This document shows positions 1-9,554 of a stretch of 64,000 nt of DNA, piece after piece (positions within the stretch are counted from its first letter, which is position 1; every line of letters begins with the position of its first letter). The position numbers and the translations under genes were made by a program. The stretch comes from Xanthobacter sp. NM-59 (lineage in GTDB: Bacteria; Pseudomonadota; Alphaproteobacteria; Rhizobiales; Xanthobacteraceae). Below the pieces are notes generated by a model. The model did not search any database, was not told the origin of the DNA, and was given only the letters and a program-made list of their open reading frames with translations. The stretch is taken from the NCBI RefSeq assembly GCF_021401125.1, contig NZ_JACBFQ010000002.1:483501-547500 (forward strand), given 5' to 3'.

Positions 1-174
1 CCCCATACGATCGAAGAAGATGAAGGGGCCAATCATCTGCCCCCGGGTGGAGGGCAGCACCCGCCCCACCTCCATGCCGCCAATGTCGCGGCTGCGCGGC
101 AGCAGAACGGTTTCCACAGCCGCGCAGCCGGCGGCGTCCCCGAGCTCGGGATCTGGGCAGGGAACGAAGCTCAT
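1..174 (-). CDS. Pirin family protein (5' part, runs off the left edge)
   Basis: Only the first 58 codons are present; the gene continues beyond position 1. The translation contains LLPRSRDIGGMEVGRVLPS followed by MIGPFIFFDRMG, the conserved N-terminal signature of the bacterial pirin branch of the cupins, which are iron-binding proteins with quercetinase or redox-regulatory roles. The metal-binding histidines lie downstream and cannot be checked. The reading frame opens at the ATG at 174, the third of three ATGs produced by a 14-bp tandem repeat (161-202). The first two ATGs, at 202 and 188, are in other frames and stop after five codons. The best Shine-Dalgarno-like GGAGG lies 9 nt before the ATG at 202, not before 174, so translation probably reaches this start by termination-reinitiation. 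Family assignment is confident; the specific role is unknown. Confidence 0.8.
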   Translation of the reverse strand, partial: MSFVPCPDPELGDAAGCAAVETVLLPRSRDIGGMEVGRVLPSTRGQMIGPFIFFDRMG

Positions 175-202
175 GGAACGAAACTCATGGAACGAAACTC
201 AT
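161..202 (-). repeat. Three tandem 14-bp units forming overlapping five-codon mini-ORFs at the pirin start
   Basis: On the minus strand the unit ATGAGTTTCGTTCC occurs at 202-189 and 188-175, and with one T-to-C change at 174-161. Each of the first two copies reads M-S-F-V-P and then a stop whose TGA overlaps the ATG of the next copy (ATGA). Because 14 is not a multiple of three, successive starts are in successive frames, and only the third opens into the pirin protein. A GGAGG precedes the first copy at normal spacing. This is a direct sequence observation; translational coupling is inference. Confidence 0.85.
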
Positions 203-504
203 GGGCAGCAGCCTCCGGCGCAGCGAGCTTTTCCGCCACCAGCGGCAAAGGGGTGCCGGTACGGAGCAAAGGAGCGAGGACATCATAGCCCCGATCCGAA
301 TATGCTCCATCGCAAATGCCGTCCTGGGCCGCACAGGCTGAGAACCGCCCGGCACGCCGAGAGGCGATCTTTCCCCCGCGCTGAGGAAGCTCCAACGCAA
401 CGGCGAGGCGCCGAGGCGGTCGGGTACATCCGGATTTCCCCGCCCCGCTCCGACGCGGCGGCCACCTCGCCACCACGCGGCGCAATGCGAATTTCCCCTC
501 AGGG

Positions 505-549
505 GCGCTTCAGAGCGGAGTGGATCCGCCTCGCGTGAGGGAAATGCCC
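505..549 (+). repeat. Diverged copy of the dispersed intergenic palindrome
   Basis: This copy reads GCGCTT, then GAGCGGAGTGGATCC, then CTCGCGTGAGG and GAAATGCC. It aligns with the best-preserved copy at 40497-40550 (GAGCGAAGTGGGTACCGG core and a GAAAACGC end). It lies in the 480-bp stretch 203-682, where I see no convincing gene; that stretch otherwise holds only this copy, the inverted copy next to it and GC-rich sequence upstream of the TM2 gene. Confidence 0.6.
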
Positions 550-560
550 GAAGGCCCGGC

Positions 561-610
561 GCATATTCCATGCGCAAACGGGTATCCACTTCACGGTAAA
601 GGGCCTTAGT
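561..610 (-). repeat. Second diverged copy of the dispersed palindrome, inverted
   Basis: Read on the minus strand it gives TAAGGCCCTTTAC, then GTGAAGTGGATACCCG, then TTGCGCATGG. It matches the GCGAAGTGGATACCGG core of the family. It faces the copy at 505-549 across about 11 bp, so the pair could fold together into a longer structure upstream of the TM2 gene. Confidence 0.55.
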
Positions 611-682
611 AAGACGCCGCTCGCGAAGCCGGCCCTGGCGCGCCGAAACCGCTCGCCGCTCCGGCCCGCGTTTGACCCTCCA

Positions 683-976
683 ATGCCGGGCCTTTCCATG
701 ACCACCGACATCGCCACCAGAACCTATATCGAAGCGCGCCTCGCCAATGAGGGGCCGAGCATGACGCTCGCCTATTTCTTCTGGCTGTTCCTGGGGCTGT
801 TCTCGGCCCACCGCTTCTATCTGGGCAAGACCGGGACCGCGATCCTGCAGATCATTTCCTATTTCTTCGTGGTGGGCATCATCTGGTTCGTCATTGATGC
901 CTTCCTGCTGCCCGATCTCGTTCGGGCCCGGCAGGAGGAGATCCGCCGCCGCATCGCCAGCGGCATTGTGTCCTGA
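683..976 (+). CDS. TM2 domain-containing small membrane protein
   Basis: A 97-residue protein with the TM2 signature: a first helix AYFFWLFLGLFSAHRFYLG, in which the turn carries the typical H-R-F-Y-L-G, followed by a second hydrophobic helix (IISYFFVVGIIWFVIDAFLL). A short charged tail ends in VRARQEEIRRR. TM2 proteins have no single established function. Two in-frame starts are possible, ATG 683 and ATG 698; neither has a clear Shine-Dalgarno sequence, so the N-terminus is uncertain. It is convergent with typA and separated from it by a terminator at 1005-1037. The two transmembrane segments and the motif make it a real gene. Confidence 0.8.
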   Translation: MPGLSMTTDIATRTYIEARLANEGPSMTLAYFFWLFLGLFSAHRFYLGKTGTAILQIISYFFVVGIIWFVIDAFLLPDLVRARQEEIRRRIASGIVS

Positions 977-1004
977 AAAAGCGGCCCGCTGAGGCAGCCG
1001 CCCA

Positions 1005-1037
1005 ACAAAAAGGGGTCCGGCGATGCGCCGAACCCCT
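1005..1037 (-). terminator. Rho-independent terminator of typA
   Basis: On the minus strand AGGGGTTCGGCG pairs with CGCCGGACCCCT around a short ATG-containing loop and runs directly into TTTTTGTT. It sits about 30 bp after the typA stop codon and before the convergent TM2 gene. Confidence 0.85.
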
Positions 1038-1069
1038 CTTCTCATGCAATTCCGGCGAACGGGCGCCGA

Positions 1070-2896
<1,827 letters not shown>

Positions 2897-3064
2897 GGGC
2901 TTCCAGCACCAAAATGCGGGTCCGAGTTCCTCGGGCCCGCCGGAGAAGAGGGAAAGTTGCGGTGCAAAATACACACTAAGGGCCGAAGATCAATGCGCGG
3001 CTGGCATTCTCCCTGCGCGGGTGGCATCTGAGGCTGGTTGGCGCGCCGCTTTTCCGGAGGGTTC

Positions 3065-3493
3065 ATGCAGGTTGAAGAGATCGTGTTCGGCCTTCTGGTC
3101 AGCGCCCTCACCATCGCCATCCAGGCCGTCATCACCCTCATGCTCGTTCATGCCCTGCAGAAGCGCGCCCACCGCCGGGTGAAGGAACACTCGGTGCCGA
3201 CGCTGCTGGTGGTCATGTGCGGCACCGGGGTGGTCCTGACCCTCGGGCACCTGGTGCAGGCGCTGGCGTGGGGCGTGCTCTACGTGATGGTGGGCGCCGC
3301 GCCGGCCGATGTCGCCTTCTATCTGGCCATCGAGAACTTCACGACTCTCGGCTATGGCGATGTGCTGCCGGCCCACGAATGGCGGCTGCTCGGCCCGCTC
3401 ACCTCCTGCAACGGCCTGCTGCTGTTCGGCTGGTCCACGGCGCTGCTCTATACGGTCCTCAATCGCGCGGTGCAGACCCTGCGCCTGTATTGA
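3065..3493 (+). CDS. Two-TM potassium channel family protein
   Basis: A 142-residue membrane protein with the ion-channel (Ion_trans_2) pore. Helices are at about residues 5-27 and 45-68, followed by a pore loop containing NFTTLGYGDVLP, whose T-L-G-Y-G-D matches the potassium selectivity filter, and a last helix (about 110-132). It has no RCK or nucleotide-binding domain, so it is a minimal channel. ATG 3065 is preferred because GGAGG lies 4 nt upstream (3056-3060); a TTG 27 bp earlier is in frame but unsupported. Ion selectivity is inferred from the filter. It is divergently oriented from typA. Confidence 0.85.
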   Translation: MQVEEIVFGLLVSALTIAIQAVITLMLVHALQKRAHRRVKEHSVPTLLVVMCGTGVVLTLGHLVQALAWGVLYVMVGAAPADVAFYLAIENFTTLGYGDVLPAHEWRLLGPLTSCNGLLLFGWSTALLYTVLNRAVQTLRLY

Positions 3494-3561
3494 CCTTTTT
3501 TTTCTGCCCGACAGCGCCGCAAAGGTCCCCTTGCGCGGTGTCGCGCGCTCCGATAGAAAAT

Positions 3562-3575
3562 CGAGCGCTCGCTCG
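3562..3575. promoter_or_regulatory. TetR-type operator upstream of the acyl-CoA dehydrogenase operon
   Basis: Perfect palindrome CGAGCG-CT-CGCTCG, 110 bp before the dehydrogenase start. Its flank runs into CTCGACTTTC, a possible -35 region. Read on the minus strand, the 16 bases GAAAGTCGAGCGAGCG match 15 of 16 bases of the element in front of the tetR gene (9555-9568), which points to one shared regulator. Confidence 0.6.
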
Positions 3576-3685
3576 ACTTTCCTGGCGGGCCTGTTGCGCC
3601 GCAAGATGTTCCGCATCACTGCAATCATCCCGAGCGGCGCTGTCCGGAGGTGGAATCACCACCCCGGCAAGAGCGGAGAGACGCC

Positions 3686-4906
3686 ATGGATTTCGCCATC
3701 TCCCCCGAGCTCGAGGCGCTGAGGGCGCGCATCGCCGCCTTCGTGGCCGAGGAGATCATGCCCCACGAGGCGGATGCCTCCGCCTATGACGCCCACGAGA
3801 ACATCCGCCCCGATCTTCTCGCCGAGCTGCGCGCCAAGGCCCGCGCCGCCGGCCTGTGGTGCCTGCAGCTGAAGCCGGAGAATGGCGGGCTCGGCGTCGG
3901 CCGCATGGGGATGGCGGTGTGCTATCCGGAAATGAACCGCTCCATCTTCGGGCCGGTGGTATTCAATTCCGCCGCGCCCGACGACGGCAACATGATGATG
4001 TTCGAGGCGGTGGGCACCCCGGATCAGAAGGCCCGCTGGCTCGCCCCCATCGTCGCGGGCAAGGTGCGCTCCGCCTTCGCCATGACCGAGCCCCATCCCG
4101 GCGGCGGCTCCGACCCCGGCATGATGCTCACCCGCGCCGAGGCGCAGCCCAATGGCAGCTATCGCCTCTACGGCCGCAAATGGTTCATCACCGGCGCGGA
4201 GGAGGCCGAGCACTTCACCGTGATCGCCCGCACCTCGGATGATCCGCGCACGGGGCTGACCGCCTTCGCGTTCCACCGCAGCGCGCCGGGCTGGCGCATC
4301 CTCCGTCGCATTCCCATCATGGGACCAGAGGAACATGGCGGCCATTGCGAGCTGGAGTTCGACGGGCTGGAAATTCCCCCAGAGGACATCCTCATGGGCG
4401 TAGGCAAGGGGCTGAAGGTGACGCAGATCCGCCTGGGCCCGGCGCGCCTCACCCATTGCATGCGCTGGCTGGGCCTATCCGCCCGCTGCGTGGAGATCGC
4501 GCGGGAGTATGCTTCCGAGCGCCACGGCTTCGGCATCAGGCTCGCCGACCGGGAGAGCGTGCAGCTCATGCTCGGCCGCCTCGCCATGGAAATCGAGATC
4601 GGCCGCCTTCTGGTGATGAAGGCCGCTTGGGAACTGGACCGCGGGGGCCTTGCCCGCAAGGAAGTGTCCATGGCCAAGATCCAGGCCGCCAACACCCTGC
4701 ACAAGGCCGCCGACACCGCCATCCAGATCAATGGCGCGCGTGGCTATTCCAAGGATACTGTGCTGGAGTGGATCTACCGCTATGCCCGCCAGGCACGCCT
4801 GGTGGACGGCGCCGACGAGGTGCACCAGATGGTGCTGAACCGATTCCTGGACAAGGAACAGGGCGCCTTCTGGCGCTGGCCCGTGGCCGGGGAGAGCGCG
4901 AAATGA
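3686..4906 (+). CDS. Acyl-CoA dehydrogenase, ACAD10/11-like subfamily
   Basis: A 406-residue flavoprotein catalysing FAD-dependent alpha,beta-dehydrogenation of acyl-CoA. Visible elements are the FAD/substrate-binding AFAMTEPHPGGGSDP (about residues 132-146), the KWFITGAEEAEH strand (about 168-180), and the C-terminal helical domain with NGARGYSKDTVLEWIYRYAR. The region that carries the catalytic Glu in medium-chain enzymes reads LVDGADEVHQ here, the pattern of the ACAD10/11 branch. Start ATG 3686 has GGAGAG 5 nt upstream. The stop overlaps the next gene by ATGA, and that gene encodes the phosphotransferase-like partner that is fused to this enzyme in animals. A TetR-type operator lies upstream. 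Substrate chain length cannot be read from sequence. Confidence 0.93.
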   Translation: MDFAISPELEALRARIAAFVAEEIMPHEADASAYDAHENIRPDLLAELRAKARAAGLWCLQLKPENGGLGVGRMGMAVCYPEMNRSIFGPVVFNSAAPDDGNMMMFEAVGTPDQKARWLAPIVAGKVRSAFAMTEPHPGGGSDPGMMLTRAEAQPNGSYRLYGRKWFITGAEEAEHFTVIARTSDDPRTGLTAFAFHRSAPGWRILRRIPIMGPEEHGGHCELEFDGLEIPPEDILMGVGKGLKVTQIRLGPARLTHCMRWLGLSARCVEIAREYASERHGFGIRLADRESVQLMLGRLAMEIEIGRLLVMKAAWELDRGGLARKEVSMAKIQAANTLHKAADTAIQINGARGYSKDTVLEWIYRYARQARLVDGADEVHQMVLNRFLDKEQGAFWRWPVAGESAK

Positions 4907-5910
4907 GCTTCGGCTTCGACGTCGCCGCCATTGATGCCTATCTGAAGGCCGCGATCCCCGGCCTTGCCGGGACGCCGCGCCTTACGCCCATCGCCGGCGG
5001 GCAGTCCAACCCCACCTTTTTCGTGGACTACGACAATCGCGCTTTGGTGCTGCGCAAGCAGCCGCCGGGCGAGCTTCTGCCTTCCGCCCACGCCATCGAC
5101 CGCGAATACCGCATCATCCGCGCTCTGGCGCAGACCGATGTGCCGGTGCCCCCGGCTCTGCTCTATTGCGAGGACCGCGCCGTCATCGGCACGCCCTTTT
5201 ATGTGATGGAGAAGGTGGACGGCCGGGTGTTCCACGATTGCACCCTGCCGGGCGTGGAGCCGGAGGAGCGGCGCGCCATGTATCGCGCCATGGCGAAGAC
5301 CCTCGCCGCTTTCCACAATGTGGACGTGGCGGCGGTGGGCCTTTCCGATTTCGGCAAGCCCGGCAACTACTTCTCCCGCCAGATCGGGCGCTGGACCCGA
5401 CAATGGGTGCTCTCGCGCACGCGGGACGACGAGAATATCGAGCACCTGACCACCTGGCTGCCGGCGCACATTCCGGCCGATGACACCACGACCCTGGTGC
5501 ATGGCGACTATCGCATCGGCAATCTCATGTTCCATCCCACCGAGCCCAGGGTGGTGGCGGTGCTGGACTGGGAGCTTTCCACCCTCGGCCATCCTTTGGC
5601 GGACCTGGCCCATTGCGCCATGGCCTGGGTGTCGCAGCCCGACGAATATGGCGGCATTGCCGGCCTCGATTTGAAGGCTCTGGGCATCCCCGAGCTCAGC
5701 GATTTCGTGGCCGATTATGCGGCGCTGGCTCGCCACGGACAGGCGCTCACCGACTTCCACAAGGCCTTCGCCCTGTTCCGCTGGGCGGTGATCTTCGAGG
5801 GCATCGCCGCGCGCGCCAAAGCGGGCAACGCCAATTCCGCCAATGCCGCGGACACCGGCCGCCTCGCCGCAGCCTTCGCCCGCCGCGCTGCCGATCTCAC
5901 GCGCGGGTGA
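4903..5910 (+). CDS. Phosphotransferase family protein (ACAD10/11 N-domain-like)
   Basis: A 335-residue aminoglycoside-phosphotransferase-fold kinase. The Brenner-type catalytic motif is LVHGDYRIGNLMF (about residues 196-208) and the metal-binding motif is VLDWELSTLGHPLADL (about 219-234). It starts inside the stop codon of the acyl-CoA dehydrogenase (ATGA), so the two are translationally coupled. In animal ACAD10 and ACAD11 the same two domains are on one polypeptide, and these proteins are known to phosphorylate 4-hydroxyacyl-CoAs before dehydrogenase action. By analogy this pair may degrade 4-hydroxy acids; that is inference. It is not expected to be an antibiotic-resistance gene. Confidence 0.88.
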   Translation: MSFGFDVAAIDAYLKAAIPGLAGTPRLTPIAGGQSNPTFFVDYDNRALVLRKQPPGELLPSAHAIDREYRIIRALAQTDVPVPPALLYCEDRAVIGTPFYVMEKVDGRVFHDCTLPGVEPEERRAMYRAMAKTLAAFHNVDVAAVGLSDFGKPGNYFSRQIGRWTRQWVLSRTRDDENIEHLTTWLPAHIPADDTTTLVHGDYRIGNLMFHPTEPRVVAVLDWELSTLGHPLADLAHCAMAWVSQPDEYGGIAGLDLKALGIPELSDFVADYAALARHGQALTDFHKAFALFRWAVIFEGIAARAKAGNANSANAADTGRLAAAFARRAADLTRG

Positions 5911-5966
5911 ACGTCCCACCGCGCGACCATTGCGCGCGAGGGGCAGGAGGGGTAAGGAGAGGGAAC

Positions 5967-5980
5967 CAAACAAGCGTTTG
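5967..5980. promoter_or_regulatory. Weaker TetR-like palindrome upstream of the hydroxyacyl-CoA dehydrogenase
   Basis: CAAACA-AG-CGTTTG has the same 6-2-6 layout as the operators at 3562 and 9555, with one mismatched arm position. It lies about 100 bp before the dehydrogenase start and is followed by an unusually AT-rich GATACAATTTG. It may be a related or separate operator. Confidence 0.35.
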
Positions 5981-6079
5981 ATACAATTTGCGTGACGGAC
6001 CGGCGCAGGTTGCCGGAAACCGTTCCGCAAGCGCATCATCCGGCGCACCAGCGCCCATGAAAGCCGGGAGGAACAGGGC

Positions 6080-7153
6080 ATGCAGCGATTGGCAGTCATC
6101 GGCGCCGGCCTGATGGGTGGCGGCATCGCCCTCGACGCGGCGCGCCACGGCATCGACGTGGTGGTGTTCGACCAGCGGCCCGACGGGGTGGCGAAGCTGA
6201 AGGAGCGGGCCGCCAAGGTCTATGGCCGCTGGGTGAAAAATGGCCGCATGGCCGAGGCTGACGCCACCGCCGCCCTCGCCCGCCTCTCCCCCGCCCCCGA
6301 TCTCGCCGCCGTCGGCGCCGCGGATGTGGTGATCGAGGCGGTGTTCGAGGATCTCGCCGTCAAGCGCGAGCTGTTCACCGCCTTGGCGCCCCATCTTTCC
6401 CCCGCCGCCATCCTGGCCACCAACACGTCCGCGCTGAAGGTGGGAGATCTGGCGCAGGGCTTCGCCTTCGCGCCGCGCTTCCTGGGCCTGCATTATTTCA
6501 GCCCGGCGGAAGTCTCACCGCTGGTGGAAGTGGTGCGCTCGGAGGCGACCTGCGACGCCACGGTGGACCGGGCCCTCGCCTTCCTCAAGGCCACCCGCCG
6601 CACGCCCTTGCCCTGCAAGGACCGGCCGGGCTTCGCCATCAACCGCTTCTTCTGCCCCTATTACAACGAGGCCACGCGCATCGTTGAGGACGGCATCGCC
6701 GGTACCGCTGACGTGGACCAGGTGGCCCAGGAGCGCCTCGGCGCTGCCGCCGGCCCGTTCACGGTGATGAACCTGGTGCGCCCGGCGGTTTCCGCCCATG
6801 CCATGAGCAACCTTGCCGCCCTCGGCCCGTTCTACACCACCAGCCGCATCTTGAAGGCCCAGGCCGAGAGCGGCGCCGACTGGCCGCTCGACGTCCGCGT
6901 GGCGGGTGCCGACCTCGATCTGGTGGAGCGCCGCCTGCTGGGCGCTTTGGTGCTGCCCGCCTTGGAGCTGGAAGCCGAAAAGGTGGCCGCGCCCGAGGCC
7001 GTGGACCAGGGCGCCGTTCTGGCCCTGAAGTTCAAGGAAGGCCCTTTCGCCCTCATGCGCCGCTATGGGGACGCGAGCGTGGAAGCGGCCGTGCGCGCTC
7101 TGTGCGAGCGTGACGGCCACCCCGTGCCCGCCTTCGCCCCGGTTGAGGCGTGA
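6080..7153 (+). CDS. 3-hydroxyacyl-CoA dehydrogenase
   Basis: A 357-residue NAD-dependent enzyme of beta-oxidation that converts 3-hydroxyacyl-CoA to 3-ketoacyl-CoA. The N-terminus carries the dinucleotide-binding VIGAGLMGGGIA. The catalytic region LGLHYFSPAEVSPLVEVV supplies the His-Glu pair, and RPGFAINRFF supplies the conserved Asn. The C-terminal dimerisation domain is complete. There is no fused hydratase domain, so this is a stand-alone dehydrogenase rather than a FadB-type multifunctional protein. ATG 6080 has GGGAGG at normal spacing. It sits between the acyl-CoA dehydrogenase pair and a thiolase; no enoyl-CoA hydratase is present in the block. Confidence 0.93.
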   Translation: MQRLAVIGAGLMGGGIALDAARHGIDVVVFDQRPDGVAKLKERAAKVYGRWVKNGRMAEADATAALARLSPAPDLAAVGAADVVIEAVFEDLAVKRELFTALAPHLSPAAILATNTSALKVGDLAQGFAFAPRFLGLHYFSPAEVSPLVEVVRSEATCDATVDRALAFLKATRRTPLPCKDRPGFAINRFFCPYYNEATRIVEDGIAGTADVDQVAQERLGAAAGPFTVMNLVRPAVSAHAMSNLAALGPFYTTSRILKAQAESGADWPLDVRVAGADLDLVERRLLGALVLPALELEAEKVAAPEAVDQGAVLALKFKEGPFALMRRYGDASVEAAVRALCERDGHPVPAFAPVEA

Positions 7154-7349
7154 GCGGCGCGACCCGTTCAGCGGCGGCCTGAAGGCCGCGGCCCTTTGTT
7201 CGGCATGACCTCCGCCGCCCGCCGGCGTGCGGCCCCCAAGGTCCGAGGGTCCCTGGTTCCAGGGTCCCCGGTCCCGAGGCCGCAAGCCCTGTTTTCCTTC
7301 CATCCCGCCGGGCGGTGACGCCCGCTCACAGGTTTCGGGAGACACCCGC

Positions 7350-8534
7350 ATGAGCACGACCGAAGTCTTCATCGTTTCCGGTGCCCGCACGCCCATCGGC
7401 GATTTCGGCGGCGCGCTGAAGGACATTCCCCCCACCGCGCTCGGCGCCCATGCGGCCAAGGCCGCCATCGCCCGCGCCGGCATCGAGCCGACCGATGTGG
7501 GCCACACGGTGGTTGGCAACGTGATCCACACCGAGCCGCGCGACATGTACATTTCGCGCGTGGCGGCCATGGAAGCGGGCGTGCCCAAGGAGGTGCCGGC
7601 CCTCACCGTGAACCGCCTGTGCGGCTCGGGCCTCCAGGCCATCGTCAACGCCACCCAGCTCCTGAAGCTGGACGATGCGCGCATCGCGCTCGCCGGCGGC
7701 GCCGAGAGCATGAGCCGCGGCGGCTATCTCATGCCCGCCGCCCGTTGGGGCCAGCGCATGGGCTCCGCGAGCGCCGTGGACATGATGGTGGGCGTGCTCA
7801 CCGATCCCTTCGGCCACGGCCATATGGGCGTGACCGCCGAGAACGTCTCCGAGCGCTACCAGATCACGCGCGAGGACCAGGACGCCATGGCGGTGGAGAG
7901 CCATAAGCGCGCCGCCGCCGCCATCGCCGCCGGCTATTTCAAGGACCAGATCGCCCCGGTGGAGATCACCACCCGCAAGGGCACCGTGGTGTTCGACACC
8001 GATGAGCATGTGCGCGCCGAGGTGACTCCGGCGGACATGACCAAGCTGCGCCCCGTCTTCAAGAAGGACGGCACGGTGACCGCCGGCAACGCCTCCGGCA
8101 TCAATGACGGCGCCGGCATGGTCATCCTCGCCACCGGCGAGGCGGTAGTGGAAAAGGGCCTGAAGCCCATGGCGCGGCTGGTTTCCTACGGCCTCGCCGG
8201 CGTCGATCCCTCCGAGATGGGCATGGGCCCGGTGCCGGCGGTGAAGACCGCCCTCGCCAAGGCCGGCCTGACCCTGGACGAGATCGACATCATCGAGTCC
8301 AACGAAGCCTTCGCGGCCCAGGCCTGCGCGGTCAGCCGCTCGCTCGGCTTCGATCCGGCCAAGGTCAATCCCAATGGCGGCGCCATCGCGCTTGGCCATC
8401 CGGTGGGGGCCTCGGGCGCCATCCTGCTCATCAAGGCCATCTATGATCTGCAGCGCACCGGCAAGCGCTATGGCCTCATCACCATGTGCATCGGTGGCGG
8501 CCAGGGCATCGCAACGATCGTCGAGCGGGTCTGA
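7350..8534 (+). CDS. Acetyl-CoA C-acyltransferase (beta-ketothiolase)
   Basis: A 394-residue thiolase of the usual length. The acyl-accepting Cys is in NRLCGSGLQA (about residue 90), the catalytic His is in AIALGHPVGASG (about 349), and the second Cys is in MCIGGGQG (about 379). It cleaves 3-ketoacyl-CoA in beta-oxidation or condenses two acetyl-CoA for PHB synthesis; the sequence does not settle the direction. ATG 7350 is preferred because MSTTEVFIVSGARTP is the canonical thiolase start and CGGGAGA precedes it; the open frame runs 41 codons further upstream through low-information sequence. It is downstream of the hydroxyacyl-CoA dehydrogenase and separated by 196 bp, so it may have its own promoter. 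Confidence 0.94.
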   Translation: MSTTEVFIVSGARTPIGDFGGALKDIPPTALGAHAAKAAIARAGIEPTDVGHTVVGNVIHTEPRDMYISRVAAMEAGVPKEVPALTVNRLCGSGLQAIVNATQLLKLDDARIALAGGAESMSRGGYLMPAARWGQRMGSASAVDMMVGVLTDPFGHGHMGVTAENVSERYQITREDQDAMAVESHKRAAAAIAAGYFKDQIAPVEITTRKGTVVFDTDEHVRAEVTPADMTKLRPVFKKDGTVTAGNASGINDGAGMVILATGEAVVEKGLKPMARLVSYGLAGVDPSEMGMGPVPAVKTALAKAGLTLDEIDIIESNEAFAAQACAVSRSLGFDPAKVNPNGGAIALGHPVGASGAILLIKAIYDLQRTGKRYGLITMCIGGGQGIATIVERV

Positions 8535-8630
8535 ACCGCGGGCAAGGTCAGGGGTCCGACGGGGAGACCCTCGGCGGCGGCGTCCCGGGCTCAGGTCCGG
8601 GGCGCCGTTTGCGTTTGAGACGGGGCATGG

Positions 8631-8684
8631 GCGTTTTCGAGCACGGTGGAGATCGGCCCGCAGGACGAAAAGCGTCAGATCAAC
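8631..8684 (+). repeat. Copy of the dispersed intergenic palindrome
   Basis: It begins GCGTTTTCGAGCACGGTGG and ends GACGAAAAGCG, closely matching the copy at 40497-40550 along its full length. It lies between the convergent thiolase and tetR genes. Confidence 0.65.
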
Positions 8685-8723
8685 GGTTCCGACCGCTCCT
8701 CGTCGCCGGCCAAAGGAACGGAC

Positions 8724-9482
8724 CTAGCCGCGCGCCTTCTTCACGGCTCTGGCCGGCTTCTCAGCCTTGGCGGCCGCCGGTGCCGCGGGCGCGGGGGGCG
8801 GCGCCAGGGCGGCCAGCACGAAGTCGCTCACCCGCGCGGCGTAGGTGGCGGCATTGACGCCGCGCTTCCTGTATTTGCCCCGCTTCACGTACCAGTCCTG
8901 AAGCAGCGGCTTGATGAGGGTGGCGGTGAAAGCCACGTCATCCACCGCGAAGCGGCCCATGCGCGCGCCCTCCTCCAGCACCTCGGCGAACATGCGCTCG
9001 GTGGCCAGCTCGCTTTCCACCGCCGCCTTGCGGGCGGGCGGGGGAAAGGCCTTCGCCTCCATATAGGCGAACACGAACCAGGGCTGCATGGCCTCCGACA
9101 GGGAAACATGGGTCGCGATGAGCCAGGCCAGATGCTCCGCCGGGTCGGCCCGCACCTTGTCCGGCACCGCCCCGAGCGCCTCGGTCACCGCATCGGCCAC
9201 CTGCTCCAGGATCATGAGCAGCAGCGTGTCCTTGCCATCGAAATAGGAATAGAGCCCGCCCATGCTGATGCCCGCCACGCGGGAGAGATCACGCAGTGTC
9301 GTGGCGTGGAAGCCCTGCCGGTTGGACAAGGTGAGCACCGCCTCCACGATGCGGGCGAGGTTGGCCACCGCCACATGGGGTTTCTGCACCTTGATGGTGT
9401 CTCGGTGCCGCTCATAGATGCGGCCGCAGAGGGCTTCCAGCGCATAGTCCGCCCCCGGTGCGGGCCGCCGCTCCTTGCTCAA
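8724..9482 (-). CDS. TetR family transcriptional regulator
   Basis: A 252-residue repressor-type protein. The N-terminal helix-turn-helix domain spans about residues 40-80, with TTLRDLSRVAGISMGGLYSY and the following FDGKDTLLLMI typical of the family. The C-terminal ligand-binding domain is larger than in minimal TetR proteins, and the tail is rich in Ala, Pro and Lys. TTG 9482 is chosen because GGGGAG lies 8 nt upstream and no ATG or GTG is well placed in frame. The gene is preceded by a palindrome (9555-9568) nearly identical to one in front of the acyl-CoA dehydrogenase operon, so autoregulation and control of that operon are likely. The ligand is presumably an acyl-CoA (inference). Confidence 0.85.
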   Translation of the reverse strand: MSKERRPAPGADYALEALCGRIYERHRDTIKVQKPHVAVANLARIVEAVLTLSNRQGFHATTLRDLSRVAGISMGGLYSYFDGKDTLLLMILEQVADAVTEALGAVPDKVRADPAEHLAWLIATHVSLSEAMQPWFVFAYMEAKAFPPPARKAAVESELATERMFAEVLEEGARMGRFAVDDVAFTATLIKPLLQDWYVKRGKYRKRGVNAATYAARVSDFVLAALAPPPAPAAPAAAKAEKPARAVKKARG

Positions 9483-9554
9483 CGTCCTGTCTCCCCATGC
9501 GCTTTCGACTGCGTCCCGGCTATGTATCACAGGATGCCGCGCTCGAAAGTCAAG

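Noticed and set aside
4903..5910. Aminoglycoside resistance by the phosphotransferase-fold gene
   Set aside because: Its coupling to an ACAD10/11-like dehydrogenase and its ACAD-type motifs point to lipid metabolism, not antibiotic modification.
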